A stretch of DNA of 64,000 bases, taken from contig NZ_QAON01000006.1 in NCBI RefSeq assembly GCF_003051055.1, positions 124,001 to 188,000 on the forward strand, written 5' to 3'. Source of the stretch: Agitococcus lubricus (GTDB taxonomy: Bacteria; Pseudomonadota; Gammaproteobacteria; Pseudomonadales; Moraxellaceae). Shown here piece after piece: positions 21,284 through 29,458 of this stretch. Made by a program: the position numbers and the translations under genes. The notes under the pieces were generated by a model. It was not told where the DNA came from, made no database searches, and saw only the letters and a program-made list of their open reading frames with translations. Numbering within the stretch: the stretch's first letter is position 1; every line of letters begins with the position of its first letter.

Positions 21284-22201
21284 CTATTTACGTCGATAAT
21301 ATGACCGAAGTGGAACATCAATTATACTTTCAGCTTGACTTGCTTTTTCGTCTGCATTAAATACACGCTGTAAAGTGCCCGCACGGTCGGCATTTAATTC
21401 CATTTGTCTGTGATTTTCACTGACTTCCATAAAAGCCAAATAATTGATAGTTTTATCATCAATAAACCGCATATCAGCTTCGGTTAATTCTAAAGTTGGC
21501 TGCGGCTTAAAACCATTAGGGAAGACAACAAACATGACGTTACCATCCCAAATTTCCTCAAGTCTTGCTTCAGGAAAACTGATATTTCCAAGCGCAGGGT
21601 CAGCAATAAAAAAACGCCCTTCCTTATATTTTCTGACAATCACAAAATGTTTGAAATTAGCATAATGGATTGGAATAATGGCTGGGTGGTCAAGTTTTTT
21701 CAAATCATTAATACTGCCCTTATAACCTCCACTGGGATGCCCTAGCGCAGTGACCAAACGTTTCATATCCAACATGGAAAAACCACGACGCTGAACAATT
21801 TTTTCGTATTCTCCGAACTTTAACAAACCATCCATAATTTGTTTTTCGGTAAATTGGCGACCTAAGTAACCATTCAACAGCGTAGTTAAAGCGGCAGAAC
21901 CGCAGCTATAGTCATAGGCTTGGCGAGAGATATTTCGGAATTGTTGTTCAGATAAAGGCGCAACCGTTTCTACAGGCTCATCCATGACAGCATAGGAATT
22001 GACGCGTACGTCAGTCGCATGACTATAATAGATTGAAGCAGGCTTTTTATCTGCCACTTCAAAAGCATCATTCGCAAACATAAAGATGATTGCAGAACCA
22101 ATAGTCGTTAGAAACATAAGCGTTTTTCTAATTTTAGGTTTTAATAACCAGTTAATGATTTTTATTACACGCAAAATACTATTTTTTACCATAGTTTTCA
22201 C
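21284..22201 (-). CDS. filB: FilB-like membrane-anchored C39 peptidase
   Basis: A 305-residue protein with one N-terminal membrane anchor (TLMFLTTIGSAIIFMFA, about residues 27-43) and a C39-type papain-like peptidase domain. The catalytic set is intact: Q94 (oxyanion) and C100 in RQAYDYSCGSAALTTLLN, H185 in NFKHFVIVRKY, and D201 in FFIADPALGN. In the bacteriocin world this domain removes double-glycine leaders and is fused to an ABC transporter; here there is no ABC domain, and the peptidase would face the periplasm. It sits just after two FilA-like secreted proteins, which are natural candidate substrates. The frame begins with GTG at 22201; an ATG at 22192 is an alternative. Confidence 0.78.
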   Translation of the reverse strand: MKTMVKNSILRVIKIINWLLKPKIRKTLMFLTTIGSAIIFMFANDAFEVADKKPASIYYSHATDVRVNSYAVMDEPVETVAPLSEQQFRNISRQAYDYSCGSAALTTLLNGYLGRQFTEKQIMDGLLKFGEYEKIVQRRGFSMLDMKRLVTALGHPSGGYKGSINDLKKLDHPAIIPIHYANFKHFVIVRKYKEGRFFIADPALGNISFPEARLEEIWDGNVMFVVFPNGFKPQPTLELTEADMRFIDDKTINYLAFMEVSENHRQMELNADRAGTLQRVFNADEKASQAESIIDVPLRSYYRRK

Positions 22202-22286
22202 GCGTTTTTCTGTAATTTGTTACAGGTTATTGCCTTAAAGGCTATTTTTCATACCAAACAATACCATTACGCATCGCGGGTGATGA

Positions 22287-23189
22287 TTATTTTCCTGTAA
22301 GAATCAGCGAGTGCTGAGATAAGTTAAGGTCTCTCACCCCTATACTTCCCATTGTCACTCCAGACGTATTTGTCGTGATATTACTCATGGTAATATCTAG
22401 TCCTGTTAAACTAGGCGTTGAAAACGCAAGCCCTTCAGGCGTCATATCCAAGCCTGCGTTACTTAAATTGACGTCTGTCAATGTTAAACCAAAACGTAAG
22501 TTACGACCATTACCACCAAAACCTGTATCTACTTTATCAACCAAACGAATTTCACCCAAGTTAATGGTATTAAAACTGGTTGCACCAAAACTAATCATAC
22601 GTCCCGACAACTCACCCCCCAACTGCAAGGTAAACAAGGTCGAGGTTGTTGGCAAAAAATCGATATAATCCCTATTGAGATAGGCGCTGGCCACTGTGGT
22701 ATCACGGTTATTAAAATCTATCAATGTTGCTTCGTTTAAGCCCAAGCTATTTCTAATCGCAATTTTATCCATATAAACACGGACTTTTTGAGTAGCACCC
22801 GACAGGGTGGTTTGGATATTTAACATAGGCGAGCCATCGCCAATATTACCCACCGAATCGAGTATCAAGCGAAAACCGTGTGTACCAGCACTGGTACAAT
22901 CACCACCAATCGAGTTTTGTACACAACCCCTGACTGCAATATCCTTAAACAATATATTCCCCGCATTAAACTCGTAACCTGGTTTAATGGTGGCTGGAAT
23001 ACCCGACTGGTCTGTCAACTGCATGGTATTAATAGTCCAACCATTGGTAGGCAATATAAAAGAAATATCCAAACCATCTTGGGCGACAGTTTGAGCAAGG
23101 TCTGCTTCTTCCAGCAACTCTAAAGCGTGACCCGAGGCCGATAACAACAGAGACACGATTAACATGCTAGGAGTTATTATTGTTTTCAT
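22287..23189 (-). CDS. FilA-like secreted protein (DUF6160 type), second copy
   Basis: A 300-residue exported beta-rich protein resembling the DUF6160/FilA group. Signal peptide (MLIVSLLLSASGHA), then the motif LLEEADLAQTVAQDGLDISF right after cleavage, equivalent to the ATGQDG motif of its neighbour. The body is rich in Asn, Thr, Gly and Leu, with repeated short strands (DLNLSQHSLILTGK at the end), suggesting a stacked beta-fold. It shares little sequence with the neighbouring copy apart from the leader region and the general composition. GGTGG ten bases before the ATG may be the ribosome site. It is separated from the first copy by a hairpin and followed by filB. Confidence 0.65.
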   Translation of the reverse strand: MKTIITPSMLIVSLLLSASGHALELLEEADLAQTVAQDGLDISFILPTNGWTINTMQLTDQSGIPATIKPGYEFNAGNILFKDIAVRGCVQNSIGGDCTSAGTHGFRLILDSVGNIGDGSPMLNIQTTLSGATQKVRVYMDKIAIRNSLGLNEATLIDFNNRDTTVASAYLNRDYIDFLPTTSTLFTLQLGGELSGRMISFGATSFNTINLGEIRLVDKVDTGFGGNGRNLRFGLTLTDVNLSNAGLDMTPEGLAFSTPSLTGLDITMSNITTNTSGVTMGSIGVRDLNLSQHSLILTGK

Positions 23190-23330
23190 TGTGGTAAGCC
23201 ACCTAAGTCAACACGATTTATTGTTATGGGTATTGTTAGGGTCTATTTTAAGGTATTTATTTGCTTTGCGCTGTAATTTTTTGTTTTTTATTAGATTTGA
23301 TAGGATTTATGCACCCAGTAAGGCATAAAT

Positions 23331-23358
23331 AATTACGGCAGCCTAAGCTGCCGTAATT
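23331..23358 (-). terminator. Hairpin between the two filA-like genes
   Basis: A perfect 11-bp stem, AATTACGGCAG (23331-23341) with CTGCCGTAATT (23348-23358), loop of six. On the minus strand it follows the first filA stop by about 30 bases, and the next bases are AT-rich (ATTTATGCC). It could terminate most transcripts after the first gene or stabilise its 3' end. Confidence 0.75.
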
Positions 23359-23389
23359 GCTTTAAGCGAGAACAGCGTCTCTCTTAAAA

Positions 23390-24406
23390 TTAGTGACCAC
23401 GGATAACCATGGTTGTACCAGAAACGTTCAAACCAAGGATTTGAACATCACCGATAATGTTGGTTGTACCAGTAGCACCAATTGCTACGTTATTTAAGGC
23501 TAAGTCAGCACCGTTAACTGCATCACCAAATTGGGAGATAGTTACATACAAACCTTCACCCAATGGGGCAGCAGCACCAAATGCATCAACACGGGCATTG
23601 ACAGTTAAGTTAGCACCACCTGCGTTAGTCATAGACAAGCTGCTAGCTTGGATAGAACCACCACTGTTTGCATCAAACAGTTCGAAGTTATTGATTGTTA
23701 AACCACCGACTAATGTGGAGTTAGCAACAATCATTGCACCTTGAGCTTCGTTACCCAATTGGATGGTTGTTGTGCTGCCACCCATTTTGATTTCTAAGCC
23801 ATTTAAGATACGAACGCGGTTATTGTGAGTAGAACCGTTGACTTCTGCATCTGTTGCATCGCCGTCACTGTTAGTATCACGACCTACTGCAACTTCGTCA
23901 GCCACTGCGTTAGAGTTAGCCACATAGATGTCGCCAGTTTTGATTAACAAATCTGGTGTTGTGATAGCGACGTTTAACATTGGGTCATCGGCAGTGGCAT
24001 CACCGTTGGCGTTACCGACCATGTCGATAAGAACTTGGATAGCGGATGTGTCGTCAGCTAAAACAGCAGTAGAGTCAGCGGCTGTACCATCACCAATAAC
24101 TAAGGCACCAGAATCGCCACGAGTGGCGATACCGTCATCGTCATGAACAACGATTTGGCTAATGGTTAAACCTTTTAATGTACCAGCGATACCACCAGCA
24201 TCAAGCGCAGATACTTGACCAGCAGATACACCGTAAGTACCAGTTGCAGCAGCAGTCGTAATAGTGCCTGGAGAGATTAAAATGGTGATACCGTCTTGAC
24301 CAGTTGCAGCAGCCATAGACTCATCGTCCATCGCTTCCATTGCAAATGCGCCAGCAGAAATCATAGAAACAGCAGAAACAAGGGCGAGCTTTTTCAAAGC
24401 TTTCAT
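23390..24406 (-). CDS. filA: FilA-like major secreted protein (DUF6160 type)
   Basis: A 338-residue exported protein, first gene of the fil block. Signal peptide (KKLALVSAVSMISAGAFA), then EAMDDESMAAATGQDGITI, the conserved post-signal motif of the family. The mature chain is very acidic and rich in Ala, Gly, Asn, Asp and Thr, has no cysteine, and consists of repeated short beta-strands (SQIVVHDDDG, LNVSGTTMVIRGH). The composition and the strong ribosome site (GAGGAG eight bases before the ATG) suggest an abundant structural component. It resembles FilA of Acinetobacter, annotated there as a putative pilus-system protein, but it has no type IV pilin or chaperone-usher features. A stem-loop lies directly downstream. 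Confidence 0.7.
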   Translation of the reverse strand: MKALKKLALVSAVSMISAGAFAMEAMDDESMAAATGQDGITILISPGTITTAAATGTYGVSAGQVSALDAGGIAGTLKGLTISQIVVHDDDGIATRGDSGALVIGDGTAADSTAVLADDTSAIQVLIDMVGNANGDATADDPMLNVAITTPDLLIKTGDIYVANSNAVADEVAVGRDTNSDGDATDAEVNGSTHNNRVRILNGLEIKMGGSTTTIQLGNEAQGAMIVANSTLVGGLTINNFELFDANSGGSIQASSLSMTNAGGANLTVNARVDAFGAAAPLGEGLYVTISQFGDAVNGADLALNNVAIGATGTTNIIGDVQILGLNVSGTTMVIRGH

Positions 24407-24940
24407 GGGATTTTCTCCTCGGGTTTATTTATAGTTTTTGTTACCGTTTTTTTATATTGGGTAACGTGCTATTCGGCAGACAAAAGTTACCACTGTTCAA
24501 CTGCCTGAGCAAGTGATTTTCTCTAAAAAATTGTGAACTGTCCGACAAACGGCACGTTTTAGCGTGTGTACGTTAGGTAAGTGGCAAGCTGCTATTTTTA
24601 GGACTTTTGTAACGTTGCTCTTTATTCAGTATAGCTGAGTTTTTGATACTTTTGAAAGCAGGACATTTGTCTTTTTTATTTTTATCTAACATTTTAATTT
24701 TATGCAAATATATCATATCTGCACTCAGGCTAAGGGACATTTTTACGTTTTAGCTTGGTGGTTTGTTTTTTAGCTTGCTTCAGTCTTCAACATCGTGCTT
24801 ATTAGGGTAGTGTCTAAATTCACGCTAAGGACAGACCGTTGGTTTGTTCATGGCATGTATGAATAGAGAGCAATTTTCTTTTTGTGTTTTCGTGTCATAA
24901 TGCAGGGACTTAGATTGATTGTTTACTACAGGTTATTTCT
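24407..24940. other. Divergent region between filA and pabB
   Basis: About 530 AT-rich bases separating the divergent filA and pabB genes, long enough for two independent promoters. The only clear signal is the GAGGAG ribosome site of filA at its left edge. I see no ORF, RNA gene or clear inverted repeat. Confidence 0.5.
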
Positions 24941-26314
24941 TTGTTTGCTTTTTCTCTGCCAGCACATGTCTCTACTCACCTGCCCTTTTTAGCGTTTAGT
25001 CCTCTGCTGCAACAAGCCGCTTGGTGGCCTATGTGGTTAAAAGATGCAGACGCTTGGTGTTTGGCTGTGCTGCCTAAATGGTTGGTTGTTGAGCATGACG
25101 ATGGCTGTTATCAATGGCTACGTCAGGCTGACTTGAGTTATCGCAAAGTAAAACTGGATACTGAGCTGGCTAGCCATGTCATTCGTTTATCTTCGCAAGA
25201 GGTACTTCCCACCATAACCCCCACCTGTACTGAGGGGTTTAGTGGCGGATTGATGGGTTGGCTAGGGTATGACTACCAACAACAACCAGCGGCACATCAG
25301 GAGTTGGTTTCGTTTCCTGTATTATGTTTTGGGTTTTACGATACGTTTATACGGCCTAATCATCACAATCAACCCACACTGTATAGTGCTGAGGCAAGGA
25401 TAGGCCAAACCGTGTTAGCGATACTTTCGACACCCCCGCCTTCTGCCCATACCGACTTTAGACTCGACAGTGCTTTTGTGCCGTTAATGAGCCGAGCACA
25501 ATATGAACACGCATTTGACAAGGTAGAAGGTTATTTACGCAGTGGTGATTGTTATCAGGTAAATTTGGCACAAGGCTTTAAGGCATCGTGTCAAGGGGTG
25601 GCTATTTCTGCGTTTGATGCGCTGTTAAAACTGAGCCAAGCGCCCTTTGCTTGTTACAGTCATAGCCCTTATGGGGAAATATTGAGTGTATCGCCTGAGT
25701 TGTTTTTGGCGTTTCAGGCTGATGGTACGGTATTGACTCGCCCCATTAAGGGAACACGGCCACGCCATGACACGCCCGAACTTGACGAGGCGCAACGTCA
25801 CGATTTAGCCACGCACCCTAAGGATAAAGCCGAAAACTTAATGATTGTCGATTTGTTGCGTAATGATTTAGCAAAACATGCGCGCATTGGTTCGGTACAA
25901 GTGCCTACCTTATTTAAGGTGGAGTCTTTTCCACAAGTACACCATTTAATTAGTACGATTCGTTGTCAATTAGCGGAAGATACACACCCTTTAACGTTAT
26001 TGTTTGATGCTTTTCCCGGTGGGTCGATTACGGGTGCACCCAAAAAACGAGCAATGGAGATTATTCAGGAATTAGAAAATTGTCAGCGTAGCATTTATTG
26101 CGGTTCGATAGGCTATTTAAGCACTGGGGGTCGCGGGCGGTGGAATATTGCTATTCGGACTTTATTAAGGGTAAATCATACGATATATGCGTGGGCTGGC
26201 GGTGGCATTGTCGCTGACTCGGTGTGTGAGTCTGAATACCAAGAGTGCTTTAATAAAATTGGCGCGATATTACGGTGCTTAGAAGATACGTTTTGGGTTA
26301 AGGACAAGCACTAG
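24941..26314 (+). CDS. pabB: Aminodeoxychorismate synthase component I PabB
   Basis: A 457-residue chorismate-utilising enzyme that aminates chorismate on the way to p-aminobenzoate and folate. The decisive residue is K270 in the motif PIKGT: aminodeoxychorismate synthases have this lysine, where anthranilate and isochorismate synthases have alanine (PIAGT). Further motifs are KDKAENLMIVDLLRNDL, the catalytic segment FPGGSITGAPKKRAMEII, and WAGGGIVADSVCESEYQE near the C-terminus. The only upstream start in frame is TTG at 24941, with a poor ribosome site; a stop lies 27 bases before it, so translation may start at this TTG. No pabA or pabC is adjacent. A 10-bp hairpin overlaps the stop codon. 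Confidence 0.9.
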   Translation: MFAFSLPAHVSTHLPFLAFSPLLQQAAWWPMWLKDADAWCLAVLPKWLVVEHDDGCYQWLRQADLSYRKVKLDTELASHVIRLSSQEVLPTITPTCTEGFSGGLMGWLGYDYQQQPAAHQELVSFPVLCFGFYDTFIRPNHHNQPTLYSAEARIGQTVLAILSTPPPSAHTDFRLDSAFVPLMSRAQYEHAFDKVEGYLRSGDCYQVNLAQGFKASCQGVAISAFDALLKLSQAPFACYSHSPYGEILSVSPELFLAFQADGTVLTRPIKGTRPRHDTPELDEAQRHDLATHPKDKAENLMIVDLLRNDLAKHARIGSVQVPTLFKVESFPQVHHLISTIRCQLAEDTHPLTLLFDAFPGGSITGAPKKRAMEIIQELENCQRSIYCGSIGYLSTGGRGRWNIAIRTLLRVNHTIYAWAGGGIVADSVCESEYQECFNKIGAILRCLEDTFWVKDKH

Positions 26315-26324
26315 GCTTGTCCTT
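26300..26324. terminator. Hairpin overlapping the pabB stop
   Basis: A perfect 10-bp stem, AAGGACAAGC with GCTTGTCCTT, around a five-base loop that contains the end of the pabB coding sequence. It lies between the convergent pabB and thrH genes and could serve both. T-runs are short. Confidence 0.7.
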
Positions 26325-26335
26325 AATACACGCTT

Positions 26336-26953
26336 TTAGGCAGGAATATTACGTAAAGAGCCACTGATAATCTGGGCTTTTAATTCGGCATAAGTTTTGG
26401 TGACGGGGAATTGTGGAAATTCACGAATGACATTGTCTGGCGCATCAAACAAAATACCTTTATCGGCTTCTGCCAACATATTAGTGTCATTATATGAATC
26501 GCCAGCAGCAATAACACGGTAATTCAAACCATGTAAGGCCTTCACGGCTGCACGTTTTTGGTCAGGCTGACGTAGCTTGTAATCGACAATCATGCCTTTG
26601 TCGTCGGTCACTAATTTATGACAAAAAATCGTTGGGCGATTTAATTGTTTCATTAACGGGTCGGCAAACTCATAAAACGTATCAGATAAAATAATTAACT
26701 GAAAATGCTCACGAATCCAAGCGACAAAGTCATAAGCGCCTTCTAAAGGCCCCATCTCGGCAATGACCGCTTGAATATCAGGCAAGCCTAATTTGTGTTC
26801 TTGTAAAATAGCAAGGCGTTGCTTCATCAATACATCATAGTCTGGAATATCGCGTGTGGTCGCTTCTAAGGCTTTAATACCTGTTTTTTTGGCAAAGTTA
26901 ATCCAAATCTCGGGCACTAATACGCCTTCTAAATCTAAACATACGATTTCCAT
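26336..26953 (-). CDS. thrH: ThrH phosphoserine phosphatase/homoserine phosphotransferase
   Basis: A 205-residue HAD-superfamily phosphatase. The N-terminal motif reads CLDLEGVLVPE, with D7 as nucleophile and the unusual DLEG form characteristic of ThrH instead of the DxDG of SerB. Motif II is LSDTFYEF, motif III includes K135-like QKRAAVKAL, and motif IV is AAGDSYNDTNM. ThrH of Pseudomonas is the same length and moves phosphate from phosphoserine to water or homoserine. The frame opens at a TTG (26965), but the ATG at 26953 has GGAG six bases upstream and gives the standard N-terminus. It lies about 140 bases downstream of cysB on the same strand, and may be read from that transcript. Confidence 0.92.
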   Translation of the reverse strand: MEIVCLDLEGVLVPEIWINFAKKTGIKALEATTRDIPDYDVLMKQRLAILQEHKLGLPDIQAVIAEMGPLEGAYDFVAWIREHFQLIILSDTFYEFADPLMKQLNRPTIFCHKLVTDDKGMIVDYKLRQPDQKRAAVKALHGLNYRVIAAGDSYNDTNMLAEADKGILFDAPDNVIREFPQFPVTKTYAELKAQIISGSLRNIPA

Positions 26954-27094
26954 CACAGACTCCAAACAACATAGAAAAATGGGGGCTAAACTAGGCGCGA
27001 ACTCTACCGTTTAACACGCTGGCCTGCAATATTTTTACTGGCCTCCTGATGCTTTTTTAAGGTTGAATCCGTATTGCAACAAGGATACTGAACA

Positions 27095-28069
27095 TTACAA
27101 CACTGGCAAATTCACATCGGCAAAAATTTGTTCTACCTCGTCAGCCGTATCCGCCAAAATAGCACTCTCTACACGGGCACGAGTTAAATGCGGCGCAAAG
27201 GTTTGCATAAAATCAAACATAAAACTTCTCAACCACATGCCTCGTCTAAAGGCAATTTTGGTCGTGCTTGATGGAAATAAATGACTCACATCTAAGGCGA
27301 CTAAATCATTGTCTATTGCAGGCTCGTAGGCCATATGTGCCACAATCCCAATCCCTAAACCTAATTTAACATAGGTTTTAATGACATCTGCATCGGTCGC
27401 TGTAAATACGACTTTAGGGCTTAATCCTTGTTGAGCAAAGGCTTGGTCTAATTGTGAACGTCCAGTAAAACCAAAGACATAGGTAACAATTGGGTAATCG
27501 GCGATATTTTCTAGGCTCAACGTTTTAATACGTGTTAGTGGGTGATTTTTAGGGACAACCACAGAACGGTTCCATTTATAGCAAGGGAGCAGAATCAAGT
27601 TAGTAAAATGCTCCATGGCTTCGGTGGCAATGGCAAAATCAACAACGCCAGTAGAGGCCATCTGTGCGATTTGTTGTGGCGTGCCTTGTTGCAAATGCAG
27701 ACTGACATCGGGATAGAACTGTCTAAATTTTTCAATCACGGGTGGGAGTCTATAACGTGCTTGTGTATGCGTAGTCGCAATAGATAATTTGCCCAAACGC
27801 GGATTACTGTATTCTTCGCCTACCTGCTTAATATTCTCAACTTGTCTAAGCACTTCACGTGCAATCTGCAAAATTTCGTGCCCTGCGTTAGTGATTTGTG
27901 TTAAATGTTTACCATTACGGGTAAAAATTTCTATCCCTAACTCATCTTCAAATAATCGGATTTGTTTACTGACTCCAGGCTGAGAGGTGTATAAATTTTG
28001 GGCAGCGGTGGAAACATTTAGATTATTAGCAGCTACCTCACAAATATAACGCAGTTGTTGCAACTTCAT
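27095..28069 (-). CDS. cysB: CysB, LysR-type regulator of sulfur assimilation
   Basis: A 324-residue LysR-type activator that senses O-acetylserine or N-acetylserine and switches on cysteine biosynthesis genes. The first 60 residues form the winged helix with the CysB hallmark KLQQLRYICEV and TSQPGVSKQI recognition helix; the linker and the effector domain match CysB closely (IATTHTQARYRLP, VDFAIATEAM, YKWNRSVVVPKNHPL). A GGGAG seven bases before the ATG fixes the start. It is divergent from a TauE/SafE permease, and a perfect 21-bp palindrome lies in the shared upstream region, a likely binding site. cysI, 14 kb away in this window, is a probable target. Confidence 0.94.
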   Translation of the reverse strand: MKLQQLRYICEVAANNLNVSTAAQNLYTSQPGVSKQIRLFEDELGIEIFTRNGKHLTQITNAGHEILQIAREVLRQVENIKQVGEEYSNPRLGKLSIATTHTQARYRLPPVIEKFRQFYPDVSLHLQQGTPQQIAQMASTGVVDFAIATEAMEHFTNLILLPCYKWNRSVVVPKNHPLTRIKTLSLENIADYPIVTYVFGFTGRSQLDQAFAQQGLSPKVVFTATDADVIKTYVKLGLGIGIVAHMAYEPAIDNDLVALDVSHLFPSSTTKIAFRRGMWLRSFMFDFMQTFAPHLTRARVESAILADTADEVEQIFADVNLPVL

Positions 28070-28099
28070 TATTGTTACTCCCGTGTTTTTATCTCAATA

Positions 28100-28120
28100 A
28101 TTATAACTATTAGTTATAAT
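28100..28120. promoter_or_regulatory. Perfect 21-bp palindrome, candidate CysB operator
   Basis: Half-site ATTATAACTA (28100-28109), central T, half-site TAGTTATAAT (28111-28120): ten matched pairs with no mismatch. It lies 31 bases upstream of the cysB ATG and 80 before the TauE/SafE ATG. It fits the dyad form of LysR-type sites (ATAAC and GTTAT arms). Confidence 0.65.
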
Positions 28121-28199
28121 CATATAACAAAATCTTTATATAAAAACATAAAAAAACAGCTAAAGTAGCCCTCTTTTTTTGAACAATGATTGCTTTAGC

Positions 28200-29081
28200 A
28201 TGTTGACAGATTTTTATTTCATTTTAGCTGGCTTAGTCGTTGGCTTTTGTGTTGGGGTGACTGGGGTGGGTGGTGGCTCATTGATGACGCCCATTTTAAT
28301 CAGTTTTTTGAAAGTAGAACCGCATATTGCGATTGGTACAGATTTATTGTATGCCGCTATTTCTAAATTTTGTGGTTCTCTAGTACATGCCAAAAAACTA
28401 AATATTGTTTGGCCGATTGTATTTTGGCTGGCTGTAGGCTCAATTCCCGCGTCGCTTGCAACAACATGGGCACTCGAACATTTTATGGGAGGCGCTAAAG
28501 AATATAAAAAAGCACTCACCATTATTTTAGGTGGCATGTTGATATTAACAGGGGTATCGATTGTTTTTAGAAGTAAAATTGAGGGTTTTTTCAATCGTAT
28601 AAAACATGACTCAGCAGGCGTACCGACACACCCGAATATTGACGCAAACGTCATTATTAAGCACAAGGCATGGGTGGTTTTTATGGGCGTGGTTTTAGGT
28701 TTTTTTGTCACTTTATCGTCAGTTGGTGCGGGCGCTTTTGGCATTATGGCCTTAGTGATTTTGTTTCCTAATTTACCGATGATTCGGATTATTGGCTCGG
28801 ATGTGGCGCATGCGGTATTGTTAACCTTAGTGGCTGGTTTGGGTCACTTAAAAGCAGGTAATGTTGATACCCATTTACTCATGTTGTTATTAATGGGGTC
28901 TATTCCTGCAATTATTGTAGGGACGCTCTTAAGTTCTCATCTTCCAGATAGAGCGATTCGCCGCGTGTTAGGCGTAACATTAATGCTGTTAGGGACAAAT
29001 TTTATTATAAACCCTGTTAAAGCCAAAGCTGCACCCGTGACACCACCGCCTGCTACCGTGGTTGTACCTAGTAGGCAATAA
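28200..29081 (+). CDS. TauE/SafE-family sulfur-compound permease
   Basis: A 293-residue polytopic membrane protein of the TauE/SafE (DUF81) family, carriers for sulfite, sulfoacetate, taurine-derived products and other anions. About eight hydrophobic segments are visible. The family's paired motifs appear near the start (GVTGVGGGSLMTPIL) and again in the middle (TLSSVGAGAFGIMALVILFP), reflecting an internal duplication. The divergent cysB and the palindrome between them suggest a role in sulfate, sulfite or thiosulfate movement under CysB control; the substrate is inference. The open frame begins at a TTG (28179), but the ATG at 28200 starts just before the first helix. A good terminator follows at 29112. 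Confidence 0.85.
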   Translation: MLTDFYFILAGLVVGFCVGVTGVGGGSLMTPILISFLKVEPHIAIGTDLLYAAISKFCGSLVHAKKLNIVWPIVFWLAVGSIPASLATTWALEHFMGGAKEYKKALTIILGGMLILTGVSIVFRSKIEGFFNRIKHDSAGVPTHPNIDANVIIKHKAWVVFMGVVLGFFVTLSSVGAGAFGIMALVILFPNLPMIRIIGSDVAHAVLLTLVAGLGHLKAGNVDTHLLMLLLMGSIPAIIVGTLLSSHLPDRAIRRVLGVTLMLLGTNFIINPVKAKAAPVTPPPATVVVPSRQ

Positions 29082-29111
29082 GTTAAGCGACTCATGATTG
29101 AGTACCCAAAG

Positions 29112-29138
29112 AAGCCATTATATGATGGCTTTTTTTTA
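29112..29138 (+). terminator. Terminator after the TauE/SafE gene
   Basis: Stem AAGCCAT (29112-29118) with ATGGCTT (29125-29131), loop of six, followed by a run of T. A typical intrinsic terminator in the plus direction. Confidence 0.88.
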
Positions 29139-29189
29139 TGTTTCATTGCTAAGATTAGAGATGAAATTATCCTGCATAGAGCAAAACAG

Positions 29190-29429
29190 ATGGCTATTTT
29201 TAGAATGATTTTAGGTATCTTTTTAGTCTTAATGGCTCCTGCCCTGATTTATATAGGTTTAGATGCACAGGAAAGTGGGATTGATTTAGGTGAGCCCAAT
29301 GGGACTCGTGGTGCTGCTCTATTTGATTTAGTGGGTATGTGGGGAATGGCGCTAATTTCATTTGGCGTAGGTATTTCGGAAATTTTAACAGGCAAAAAAT
29401 TGTTGCAAGAAGGAAATGACGACAAATGA
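29190..29429 (+). CDS. Small membrane protein, unknown function
   Basis: A 79-residue protein with two predicted membrane segments (MILGIFLVLMAPALIYIGL and GMWGMALISFGVGISEIL) joined by a short polar, acidic loop (DAQESGIDLGEPNGTRGAALF). I do not recognise a family. The frame is open from 29094, but that would start inside the upstream terminator; the ATG at 29190 is the natural start, with a weak AGAG upstream. It stands alone, convergent with nfuA, and a hairpin lies between the two. It could be a real small protein, since the reading frame ends in a charged tail (GKKLLQEGNDDK) right before the hairpin. Confidence 0.6.
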   Translation: MAIFRMILGIFLVLMAPALIYIGLDAQESGIDLGEPNGTRGAALFDLVGMWGMALISFGVGISEILTGKKLLQEGNDDK

Positions 29430-29431
29430 AG

Positions 29432-29452
29432 GGCAACCACAAGGGTTGCCCC
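29432..29452. terminator. Hairpin between the small membrane gene and nfuA
   Basis: Stem GGGCAACC (29432-29439) with GGTTGCCC (29445-29452), short loop, between two convergent stops. It is GC-rich but lacks a long T-run on either side, so it may act weakly in both directions. Confidence 0.65.
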
Positions 29453-29458
29453 AACAGC

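Noticed and set aside
21284-22201. C39 peptidase as part of a bacteriocin exporter
   Set aside because: No ABC transporter, no small double-glycine peptide and no immunity gene are nearby; the context is the fil block.
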